Assembly: GCF_014268935.2 (NCBI RefSeq)
Contig: NZ_JABWRJ020000003.1
Location: forward strand, 434,001-498,000
Direction: 5' to 3'
Origin: Pseudomonas peradeniyensis
Lineage (GTDB): Bacteria; Pseudomonadota; Gammaproteobacteria; Pseudomonadales; Pseudomonadaceae
Length of the DNA: 64,000 bases
Position numbers and translations under genes: made by a program. Below, in pieces: positions 24,997-32,115 of the stretch (the first letter of the stretch is position 1; the number at the start of each line of letters is the position of its first letter). The notes under the pieces were generated by a model. That model was not told the origin of the DNA. It did not search any database and saw only the letters and a program-made list of their open reading frames with translations.

Positions 24997-25838
24997 GCCT
25001 CACCCCTTACCGGCAGCTCCGGTTGCTTGCAGATACGGTCGAGCATGATTGCCAGCAGCACGATCGCCAGGCCCGCTTCGAAGCCCAGGGAGATATCGGC
25101 GGTGTTCAGTGCGTTGACCACGGGTTTGCCCAGGCCGTCGGCGCCCACCAGGGCGGCGATCACCACCATCGACAGCGACAGCATGATGCACTGGGTCACG
25201 CCGGCGGCGATGCTCGGCATGGCGTGGGGCAGTTCGATGCGGGTCAGCAACTGGCGGCGCGAGCAACCGAAGGCCTTGCCGGCGTCCATCAGTTCCTGCG
25301 GCACGTCGCAGATGCCCAGATAAGTGAGGCGGATGGGCGCGGCGATGGCGAACACCACGGTGGAGATCAGCCCCGGCACCACGCCCAGGCCGAACAGGGT
25401 CAGGGTCGGGATCAGGTAGACGAAGGTGGGCACGGTCTGCATCAGGTCCAGTACCGGGCGCATGGCGGTATAGAATATCGGTTTGTGCGCGGCGGCGATG
25501 CCCAGCGGCACGCCGATGACCACGCAGACCACCGTGGCGAAGGTGACCTGCGCCAGGGTTTCCATGGTTTCCTGCCAGTAGCCCAGGTTGAGGATCAGCA
25601 GGAACGACAGGGCGACGAAGACGGTAAGGGCCCACTTGCGCTGGATCAGGTGCGCGAGGGCGGCGAACAGGGCGATGAGCACGAACGGGTTGAACCAGGT
25701 CAGGGCGCTGGTGACCCCATGGATCATGAATTCCAGGCCTGCGGCGATGGCGTCGAAATAGCTGGCGCCGTTCTGGGTCAACCATTCGACGAATGAGGCG
25801 ATGTACTGCCCCAGGGGTATTTTCTGATCGATAAGCAT
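24993..25838 (-). CDS. choW: Choline/betaine ABC transporter permease
   Basis: 281 residues with about six membrane helices (ProW/OpuAB type). The EAA-like coupling loop is QELMDAGKAFGCSRRQLLTRIELPHAMPSIAAG. It forms the channel of the choline importer with ChoV. The gene lies 84 bp downstream of choX and overlaps choV by 4 nt, so one mRNA encodes the transporter. Confidence 0.93.
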   Translation of the reverse strand: MLIDQKIPLGQYIASFVEWLTQNGASYFDAIAAGLEFMIHGVTSALTWFNPFVLIALFAALAHLIQRKWALTVFVALSFLLILNLGYWQETMETLAQVTFATVVCVVIGVPLGIAAAHKPIFYTAMRPVLDLMQTVPTFVYLIPTLTLFGLGVVPGLISTVVFAIAAPIRLTYLGICDVPQELMDAGKAFGCSRRQLLTRIELPHAMPSIAAGVTQCIMLSLSMVVIAALVGADGLGKPVVNALNTADISLGFEAGLAIVLLAIMLDRICKQPELPVRGEA

Positions 25839-25922
25839 GATAGCGAGCTTCCACCTGCAAAGATTGAAATCAGTCCGGGGCGGGCACGGTCCCGCCCCGC
25901 GGTGTTGCCATTGCGTCTTGCG

Positions 25923-26870
25923 TTATTGCGTCAGTTTGGCCTTGGCCGCCTCGAGGCCTGGCTTGCCGTCCACGGTGGTCACGCCGGCCAGCCAGGCATC
26001 CAGCTTGCCGGGGTTGTCCTTGAGCCACTTCTTGGCCGCTGCCTCGGGTTTCATCTTGTCGTCCAGGACGTAGCCCATCATGGTGCTTTCATCCTTGAGC
26101 TCGAACGACAGGTTCTTCAGCAGCTGGCCGACGTTGGCGCATTCCTGCGCATAGCCCTTGCGGGTGTTGGTGAGCACGGTGGCCTTGCCGAAATCGGGAC
26201 CGAAATAGGCGTCCCCGCCGGTCAGGTACTGCATCTTGAAGCGGGTGTTCATCGGGTGTGGTTCCCAACCGAGGAACACGATCGCCTCGTCGCGCTTCTG
26301 CGCCCGGTCGACCTGGGCGAGCATGCCGGCCTCGCTGGACTGCACGATCTGGAAGCCGGCGTCCTTCAGGCCGAAGGCGTTGTCGTCGATCATCTTCTGG
26401 ATGGTGCGGTTGCCGTCGTTGCCGGGTTCGATGCCGTAGATCTTGCCCTTGAGGTCCTGCTTGAACTTGGGCAGGTCGGCGAAATCCTTCAGGCCCTTGT
26501 CATACAGGGCCTGGGGCACGGCCAGGGTGTACTTGGCGTTCTCCAGGTTGGCGCGCACGGTCTCGACGGTGCCGGCGTCGCGGTACTGCTTGATGTCGTT
26601 CTCCATGGTCGGCATCCAGTTGCCGAGAAACACGTCAAGGTCCTTGCCGGTGGCCAGCGACTTGTAGGTCACCGGTACCGAGATCATGGTGGTGTGGGTC
26701 TTGTAGCCCAGGGCTTCGAGCACGACGCTGGTGGTCGCGGTGGTGACCGTGATGTCGGTCCAGCCGACATCCGAGAAACGCACCGTCTGACACTGCTCGG
26801 GTTCGGCGGCCTGGGCCAGCAGCGGAGCGGACAGCAACGCGACCAGCAACAGCTTGGGTGAACCTTTCAT
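25923..26870 (-). CDS. choX: Choline-binding periplasmic protein
   Basis: 315 residues, with a signal peptide cleaved after LLAQA. Substrate-binding domain of the OpuAC/ChoX type: FSDVGWTDITVTTATT, LGNWMPTMENDIKQY, YGIEPGNDGN and FLGWEPHPMN carry the tryptophans and acidic residues that make the cation-binding aromatic box. Specificity for choline over betaine is inferred from its place with choVW. It resembles CaiX at 36079-37023 in overall layout. Transcribed divergently from sdaB, with likely GbdR sites between. Confidence 0.92.
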   Translation of the reverse strand: MKGSPKLLLVALLSAPLLAQAAEPEQCQTVRFSDVGWTDITVTTATTSVVLEALGYKTHTTMISVPVTYKSLATGKDLDVFLGNWMPTMENDIKQYRDAGTVETVRANLENAKYTLAVPQALYDKGLKDFADLPKFKQDLKGKIYGIEPGNDGNRTIQKMIDDNAFGLKDAGFQIVQSSEAGMLAQVDRAQKRDEAIVFLGWEPHPMNTRFKMQYLTGGDAYFGPDFGKATVLTNTRKGYAQECANVGQLLKNLSFELKDESTMMGYVLDDKMKPEAAAKKWLKDNPGKLDAWLAGVTTVDGKPGLEAAKAKLTQ

Positions 26871-27314
26871 GGATGGACTCCTGTGATTTTATCTTCGGGT
26901 TCGCGTGGGTCGCCGGGCGTTCTCAGGGCTCCGGTCGACCAGGCCTGCAGAGGGCAGGATGCGAGGCCGTGCAATACGAGTCGCTTTCGATAATCCTCCA
27001 GCGTTCGGCAATCGCCTACTGGTGGCGTCGTATCCAGTACAGGACGGGTCGCATCCAGTACGGACGATGTCGCAACTGGATTTTTCCACCCCCCGGCCTC
27101 GGTTTTTACGGCGTCCCGGCGCTGGAAAACGGCGCACGCAGGGCCGGTGCAGTGGCGGCGCTGCTGGACAAAAGTACGTCGGTTGCAGACGGCGAGGGGG
27201 TGGGCAAAAGCCCGATGATGCGAGCATTCCGAGGCGGCTCGAGCTTTCAGCCTAGCAGTTGCGCAAGGCGGTGTTCGGCGCTGCGAGACAAGCCCATCAA
27301 GAGGTGATGCGACA
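26871..27314. promoter_or_regulatory. Divergent choX-sdaB control region
   Basis: 444 bp between divergent genes, with no credible coding frame. The main feature is the triple direct repeat at 27027-27077, described separately. The sdaB Shine-Dalgarno AGAGGTG lies at about 27299-27305. Confidence 0.55.
27027..27077. promoter_or_regulatory. Three direct half-sites at 21-bp spacing, probable GbdR operator
   Basis: GTCGTATCC (27027), GTCGCATCC (27048) and GTCGCAAC (27069) recur at exactly 21 bp, two helical turns. The first two are followed by AGTAC-(A)GGAC. Direct repeats at this period are typical of AraC-family activators, and the gbdR gene lies next to sdaB. Assignment to GbdR is inference. 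Confidence 0.55.
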
Positions 27315-28691
27315 ATGGCCATCAGCGTGTTCGACCTGTTCAAGATCGGTGTCGGGCCTTCCAGCTCACACACCGTCGGCCCCATGCGCGCTGGCGCGCT
27401 GTTCGTCCAGGGGCTGCGTGAACGCGGCGAGCTGGAGCGGGTACGGCGCATCGAGGTGCGGCTGTATGGCTCGCTGTCAGCCACCGGTGTCGGCCACGGC
27501 ACCGACAACGCCACGATCATGGGGCTGATGGGCGAATGGCCCGACGCCATCGACCCCAGCCAGATCACCCCGCGCATCGCCGACCTGCGCGAAACCCACG
27601 TGCTCAAGCTCGACAACCGCTTGCCCATCGAATTCGTCTGGGCCCGCGACATGCTGCTGCTGGACGAGAACCTGCCGTATCACCCCAACGCCATGACCCT
27701 GATCGCCGAAGGCGAGGGCGGCGAGCTGCATCGCGACACTTACTACTCGGTGGGCGGCGGCTTCGTGGTCGATGCCGCCCAAGCCGCCAGTGGCGTGCTG
27801 GACGCCGACCAGACCGTGCTGCCCTACGACTTCAACAGCGCCGCCGAGCTGCTGCAGCTATGCAGGCAAAACGACCTGAGCGTGTCGCAATTGATGCTGG
27901 CCAACGAGAAGGTCTGGCGTAACGAAGAAGAGATCCGCGCCGGCCTGCTCAAGCTCTGGCAGGCAATGCAGGAATGCGTGAACAACGGCCTCAAGCACGA
28001 GGGTACCCTGCCCGGCGGGTTGAATGTGCGCCGTCGCGCCGCCCGCCTGCACCGCAGCCTGCAGGAGCTGGGCAAGCCCAATGTGATCGGCTCGACCATG
28101 AGCGCCATGGAATGGGTCAACCTCTATGCCCTGGCGGTCAATGAAGAAAACGCCGCTGGCGGGCGTATGGTCACCGCGCCCACCAACGGCGCGGCCGGGA
28201 TCATTCCGGCGGTGCTGCACTACTACATGCGTTTCTCCGATGTGGTGGACGAATCCAACGTGGTGGATTTCTTCCTCGGCGCGGCGGCGGTGGGCATCCT
28301 GTGCAAGAAGAACGCCTCGATCTCCGGCGCCGAGGTCGGTTGCCAGGGCGAGGTCGGTTCGGCCTGCGCCATGGCCGCGGCGGGCCTGGCCGAAGTGCTG
28401 GGCGCGACGCCCGCGCAGCTGGAGAACGCCGCCGAGATCGCCCTTGAGCACAACCTCGGGCTGACCTGCGACCCGGTCGGCGGCCTGGTCCAGGTACCGT
28501 GCATCGAGCGCAACGCCATCGCTGCAGTGAAAGCGATCAACGCCGTGCAGATGGCCCTGCGCGGCGACGGCGAGCACTTCATCTCCCTCGACCAGGTGAT
28601 CCGCACCATGCGCGACACCGGCGCCGACATGCACGACAAGTACAAGGAAACCTCGCGCGGCGGCCTGGCGGTCAGCGTCATCGAGTGCTGA
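27315..28691 (+). CDS. sdaB: L-serine ammonia-lyase (single-chain, Fe-S)
   Basis: 458 residues. VFDLFKIGVGPSSSHTVGPMRAG is the N-terminal signature, and the C-terminal alpha part has TAPTNGAAGIIPAVLHYY, CKKNASISGAEVGCQGEVGSACAMAAAGLAE and GLTCDPVGGLVQVPCIERNA. The latter supply the cysteines for the 4Fe-4S cluster that activates serine. It deaminates serine to pyruvate. Here that is the exit of the choline-to-glycine route after GlyA, which fits its position between choXWV and gbdR. A strong terminator follows. Confidence 0.94.
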   Translation: MAISVFDLFKIGVGPSSSHTVGPMRAGALFVQGLRERGELERVRRIEVRLYGSLSATGVGHGTDNATIMGLMGEWPDAIDPSQITPRIADLRETHVLKLDNRLPIEFVWARDMLLLDENLPYHPNAMTLIAEGEGGELHRDTYYSVGGGFVVDAAQAASGVLDADQTVLPYDFNSAAELLQLCRQNDLSVSQLMLANEKVWRNEEEIRAGLLKLWQAMQECVNNGLKHEGTLPGGLNVRRRAARLHRSLQELGKPNVIGSTMSAMEWVNLYALAVNEENAAGGRMVTAPTNGAAGIIPAVLHYYMRFSDVVDESNVVDFFLGAAAVGILCKKNASISGAEVGCQGEVGSACAMAAAGLAEVLGATPAQLENAAEIALEHNLGLTCDPVGGLVQVPCIERNAIAAVKAINAVQMALRGDGEHFISLDQVIRTMRDTGADMHDKYKETSRGGLAVSVIEC

Positions 28692-28714
28692 TGCGCCGTT
28701 CTGGCCCACGCCTG

Positions 28715-28743
28715 ACCGATGCGCCACATTCTGGCGCATCGGT
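28715..28743 (+). terminator. Terminator-like hairpin after sdaB
   Basis: A perfect 12-bp stem ACCGATGCGCCA / TGGCGCATCGGT with a 5-nt loop, 23 bp after the sdaB stop. The T-run after it is short (TTGT). Confidence 0.7.
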
Positions 28744-28992
28744 TGTCATCTACCGGCCGTCGCCTGTCGTTACCAGCAGGGTCGTTGTCGGTGACACTCA
28801 AGTCTGTCGCATCTGGGCAACCTTCCCACAAGTGCTACCGAATTGCTCAGCGGTGACGCGCAGGGGCGCTGGCGCGCCCGTTTGCGTTTGACCTGACGCT
28901 CATCACCCGGCCCGCTGGAAGGCGCATGCCGACGTCGTTTTTGGGTTTTATTGGATGAGCGTTCAATTTCAGGCATGCCATTTGCGTTGAGA

Positions 28993-29010
28993 TTGGCAAA
29001 GCCCCTGCAT
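28993..29010 (+). promoter_or_regulatory. Candidate sigma-54 promoter of gbdR
   Basis: TTGGCAAAGCCCCTGCAT has GG and GC exactly 10 bp apart and fits the YTGGCAYRN5TGCW pattern at the main positions. Transcription would start about 60 nt before the gbdR ATG. This would tie gbdR to nitrogen or carbon control through an enhancer-binding protein such as NtrC or CbrB. Not tested. Confidence 0.5.
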
Positions 29011-29080
29011 ACGAAACGGGGCCATTACAAGAACAGTGCTCGCCTGAGGCACACCCTGCATTGTGTGAGGAGAAATCGCG

Positions 29081-30187
29081 ATGACGTCGTACACCTCCGG
29101 GAACCCAACCCAGAACCGCACAGCACCCCAGTCCATTGGTTTTCTCCTGCTGGACAACTTCACTCTCATTTCCCTGGCCTCAGCCGTCGAACCCCTCCGT
29201 ATGGCCAACCAGCTGTCCGGCCGCGAGCTGTACCGCTGGCACACGCTGACCGTCGACGGTGGCCAGGTATGGGCCAGTGATGGCCTGCAGATCACCCCGG
29301 ACGCGGCGATGCACAACGCACCGCCCATGGACACGGTGATCGTCTGCGGCGGCGTGGGCATCCAGCGCACCGTCACCCGCGAGCACGTCACCTGGCTGCA
29401 GGCCCAGGCCCGCCAGTCGCGCCGCCTGGGCGCGGTGTGCACCGGCAGCTGGGCGCTGGCCTGCGCTGGGTTGCTCGACGGTTTCGACTGCAGCGTGCAC
29501 TGGGAATGCCTGGCGGCGATGCAGGAAGCCTACCCGCGGGTGAACATGAGCACCCGCCTGTTCACCCTCGACCGCAACCGCTTCACCAGCTCCGGCGGCA
29601 CCGCGCCGCTGGACATGATGCTGCACCTGATCAGCCGCGATCATGGCCGCGAGCTGTCGGCGGCGATCTCCGAGATGTTCGTCTACGAGCGCATCCGCAA
29701 CGAGCAGGACCACCAGCGCGTGCCGCTCAAGCATATGCTCGGCACCAACCAGCCGAAGCTGCAGGAGATCGTCGCGCTGATGGAAGCCAACCTCGAGGAG
29801 CCGATCGACCTGGACGAGCTGGCGGTGTACGTGGCGGTGTCGCGGCGTCAGCTCGAGCGATTGTTCCAGAAGTACCTGCACTGCTCGCCGTCGCGCTACT
29901 ACCTCAAGCTGCGCCTGATCCGTGCGCGGCAACTGCTCAAGCAGACGCCGATGTCGATCATCGAGGTGGCGTCGGTGTGCGGGTTCGTGTCCACGCCGCA
30001 CTTCTCCAAGTGCTACCGCGAGTACTTCGGCATTCCGCCACGTGACGAGCGCGTGGGTTCGAACACCACCCAGCAGGTGGCGATGATGCCGATCCCGCAG
30101 GCCATGGCCCTGTCGCCGCACAGCGGGCCGATGGCGGCGCTGAGCCAGGCGCGCAACGAGTCGACCTTTGCCAGTGTGAGGCTTTGA
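29081..30187 (+). CDS. gbdR: AraC-family activator of betaine catabolism (GbdR)
   Basis: 368 residues. The N-terminal ~200 residues form a DJ-1/GATase1-like ligand domain (IGFLLLDNFTLISLASAVEPLRMANQL; GAVCTGSWALACAGLLDG with a cysteine in the nucleophile-elbow position). The C-terminal ~110 residues hold two AraC helix-turn-helices (LDELAVYVAVSRRQLERLFQKYL and IIEVASVCGFVSTPHFSKCYREYFG). Length and layout match GbdR, which responds to betaine and dimethylglycine and activates gbc, dgc, sox and cho genes. It is the master regulator expected for this cluster and is a paralogue of CdhR. A GTGAGGAG ribosome-binding site precedes the start. Confidence 0.92.
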   Translation: MTSYTSGNPTQNRTAPQSIGFLLLDNFTLISLASAVEPLRMANQLSGRELYRWHTLTVDGGQVWASDGLQITPDAAMHNAPPMDTVIVCGGVGIQRTVTREHVTWLQAQARQSRRLGAVCTGSWALACAGLLDGFDCSVHWECLAAMQEAYPRVNMSTRLFTLDRNRFTSSGGTAPLDMMLHLISRDHGRELSAAISEMFVYERIRNEQDHQRVPLKHMLGTNQPKLQEIVALMEANLEEPIDLDELAVYVAVSRRQLERLFQKYLHCSPSRYYLKLRLIRARQLLKQTPMSIIEVASVCGFVSTPHFSKCYREYFGIPPRDERVGSNTTQQVAMMPIPQAMALSPHSGPMAALSQARNESTFASVRL

Positions 30188-30249
30188 GCGCCGGTTCTTC
30201 TTTGCGGGGTAACTGCGGGGCAGTTATAGCGTGATTGTCAGTTATCCTT

Positions 30250-30279
30250 GCCCGGTCGCTTACGGTGACCGGGCTTTTT
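30250..30279 (+). terminator. Terminator of gbdR
   Basis: GCCCGGTC-GCTTACGGT-GACCGGGC followed by TTTTTATTTTT, 62 bp after the stop codon: a textbook intrinsic terminator. Confidence 0.9.
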
Positions 30280-30289
30280 ATTTTTACAG

Positions 30290-30310
30290 ACCTGGTAATT
30301 TTGCTAGTTG
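30290..30310. repeat. 21-bp palindromic element, copy 1
   Basis: ACCTGGTAATTTTGCTAGTT: palindrome CTGGTA-ATTT-TGCTAG with 5' AC and 3' TT. It lies 11 bp after the T-tract of the gbdR terminator and about 195 bp upstream of the lipoprotein gene. Three more copies are at 32040, 47271 and 51164. Confidence 0.7.
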
Positions 30311-30504
30311 TCGCGTGTGGTCACTGCATGGATAAATGGTTTCGCGTGGGCATTTAGCCAGGTTTTTGAAGTTAAGCACATCCGCATCGGTGGATAAGAG
30401 CGGGACGTCGATGTTTTCGCTAGTGTGGTCGCGGTCGTAGAAGATATGGATTATTTGGTGGGTGGTTAAGGCGGATTGTAATTATCCAGTAGAGGAAGAT
30501 GGAT
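30311..30504. other. AT-rich leader upstream of the accessory lipoprotein
   Basis: About 190 bp of AT-rich DNA with no gene. It ends with AGAGGAAG, the ribosome-binding site of the lipoprotein. I see no clear -10/-35 pair. Confidence 0.4.
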
Positions 30505-31299
30505 ATGAATCACAAGGAAAGCATTAACAAACTGCTACTCTGCTTGCCGGTTGCAGTGATGGTATCTGTCGTGGGGTGTACACCAAAAATCTCAACTGAG
30601 AGTACGAGCGATTCAATGGTTGTTACAACCTACCGGGATCAATATTTAATAGGTGAGAGTTGTCGTACTGTGGCGGATCCAATGGTTCAAGATATATGTC
30701 GATCCAGCAGGAATCAGTCAATTCGTTCATTGAATATAGAGAATCTTTCCGATAAGGAAGGAAGGCTCTGTCTGTTAACGGCGGATTATGGTGAGTTCCT
30801 CTGTATCGAGGGCTCGAATAAAGGGTCGTCTCGGCCTTCAAGACAAATTCAAAGCACAACGCCATTGATGGCTGAAGGCCTTGAGCCCTACAAAGTTAGT
30901 TCTTTCAGGCAGTCATGGTATGACAAGGTTGTTTACTTGGAGTACATGCCTATCTTCGCCGTGTCGGTAAAAATAGGTGCCCACAGCGGCTCGACTCCTG
31001 TTTGCCGATTTGTAGTCAAGGAAGGCGATGAGGTAGACGTAAGAGATAAGTGCCCTCAAACAGATTTTTCAAGAACAGATTTAGCTGTGGAGGTGACGGA
31101 CTGGGGCACAGGTAGAAAGCTGTGCTTTGAAGGAGGCTCAAGCTCAGACAGCAGTTGTTACAGCGCCGCTGTCAGTACCAGCGCCAATACCAGTACCAGG
31201 AAGTTTTCCGTCTCTGAACTGGGTGAGCCTGGCAAGGCGGGTGTTATTTGGGAAGGAAAGGGTAGCGTCAGAGGTAAGCTGCAGAAGGTGAAATACTAA
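30505..31299 (+). CDS. Hypothetical lipoprotein, accessory
   Basis: 264 residues from the ATG at 30505. This start has GAGGA at 8 nt, better spaced than the ATG at 30499, which lies only 2 nt from it. A signal peptide ends in lipobox SVVGC, so the protein is probably lipid-anchored in the envelope. The mature part is Ser/Thr-rich with cysteines in pairs (ESCRTVADPMVQDICRSS; RLCLLTADYGEFLCIEG; CRFVVKEGDEVDVRDKC). No domain is recognised. The DNA is clearly AT-richer than the flanking catabolic genes and codon use is different, suggesting acquisition. It follows copy 1 of the 21-bp element. Confidence 0.7.
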   Translation: MNHKESINKLLLCLPVAVMVSVVGCTPKISTESTSDSMVVTTYRDQYLIGESCRTVADPMVQDICRSSRNQSIRSLNIENLSDKEGRLCLLTADYGEFLCIEGSNKGSSRPSRQIQSTTPLMAEGLEPYKVSSFRQSWYDKVVYLEYMPIFAVSVKIGAHSGSTPVCRFVVKEGDEVDVRDKCPQTDFSRTDLAVEVTDWGTGRKLCFEGGSSSDSSCYSAAVSTSANTSTRKFSVSELGEPGKAGVIWEGKGSVRGKLQKVKY

Positions 31300-31480
31300 G
31301 CAGGATTTGTATCTGCGCGGGCGACATGCCTGTCGGTCACTTGCATACCGCTCGATGGTAATCGGCCTTGCCCTGTGACAAGTGTTTGGTGGATATTCTA
31401 TTGAGTCAATTAATAGCGGGCTTGGCCGGCGTCCCCATCTGAAGGGGCGCTGGACAAGCCACGTCTGAGAGCATATTTCA

Positions 31481-31505
31481 AAAGCCCCCTCATGAAAGTG
31501 GGGCT
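31481..31505 (-). terminator. Terminator of the 85-residue hypothetical gene
   Basis: On the minus strand AGCCCCAC-TTTCA-T-GAGGGGGCTTTTG: a stem of AGCCCC/GGGGCT with a downstream T-run, 15 bp past the stop codon at 31521. Confidence 0.65.
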
Positions 31506-31520
31506 CATGCCACAATGGCT

Positions 31521-31778
31521 TCAAGCGCGCTTGTTGTACTGTGCCAACGCCGGCAGCAACCGTTTGTCGATGGCCTCGCGCACTGCCGGAAGAATCGTTG
31601 CGCTGCCCGTATACATCTGCTCCACCATGCCCTTGAGCGCCCGAGCATTGGGTTCGGTGAGTCCTCGCACCACCACTTCACAGGCCTGCTCTGCGCTGGC
31701 GCCGGCCGGAATGTCGAAGCCCCGTGAACGCAGGTGGCCCAGCAGGTCGTCCTGGTCAATCAGATCCGCATGCATCAT
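31521..31778 (-). CDS. Small hypothetical protein
   Basis: 85 residues beginning MMHADLIDQDDLLGHLRSRGFD. GAAGGA lies 8 nt before the first of two adjacent ATGs, which is why I do not use the longer frame to 31910. It is predicted helical, with LLGHLRSRGFDIPAGASAEQACEVVVRGLTEPNARALKGMVEQ in the middle and AVREAIDKRLLPALAQYNKRA at the end. No family is recognised. GC content is closer to the core genome than its two neighbours, so it may be a resident gene left between acquired ones. Confidence 0.65.
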   Translation of the reverse strand: MMHADLIDQDDLLGHLRSRGFDIPAGASAEQACEVVVRGLTEPNARALKGMVEQMYTGSATILPAVREAIDKRLLPALAQYNKRA

Positions 31779-31990
31779 GGCTGTTGTCCTTCGCTTGTCT
31801 TGATTGCCATCGATTCTGTGACGGCGGCGCCCGTGTGGCAAGAACAGAACGCCGCGATGGCCGTGTTGGCTAAGAACAGGTCGTTTACGGCTAACTCGTT
31901 CAGCTGGCAAGTCGCCATACTGAGGTCATGCACGGTACCGAGGGGTTGGTCTCCCTTGTTTCCCGCAAGGTGAATGTTGCTCGTGCGTGA

Positions 31991-32023
31991 CCCCGGATGC
32001 TCACGGCTTTCCGGGGTTTCTTT
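31991..32023 (+). terminator. Orphan intrinsic terminator
   Basis: CCCCGGA-(12 nt)-TCCGGGG followed by TTTCTTTTTTT. It is oriented for plus-strand transcripts although the nearest plus-strand gene ends at 31299. It is followed by the 21-bp element, as at gbdR. Confidence 0.7.
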
Positions 32024-32039
32024 TTTTGGGGTATACGGT

Positions 32040-32060
32040 ACCTGGCAATTTTGTCAGTTG
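32040..32060. repeat. 21-bp palindromic element, copy 2
   Basis: ACCTGGCAATTTTGTCAGTT: CTGGCA-ATTT-TGTCAG, one mismatch in the palindrome. It lies 55 bp upstream of the metzincin-like gene and just past a terminator, as copy 1 does. Confidence 0.7.
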
Positions 32061-32115
32061 TTGGTTAACTGTGCTGGCTGTGTAATCGAACCTTCTCTGA
32101 TACAGGAGGTGAGGC

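Larger units (their letters stand above)
28692..29080. other. sdaB-gbdR intergenic region
   Basis: 389 bp. It contains the sdaB terminator (28715-28743), a candidate sigma-54 promoter (28993-29010) and the Shine-Dalgarno of gbdR (GTGAGGAG, about 29065). No gene is seen. Confidence 0.55.
31779..32115. other. Intergenic region with an orphan plus-strand terminator and the second 21-bp element
   Basis: 337 bp. It contains a strong plus-strand terminator (31991-32023) with no annotated plus-strand gene in the preceding 690 bp, followed by the 21-bp element at 32040. The stretch 31800-31990 could encode a small RNA. I see no credible protein. Confidence 0.45.
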
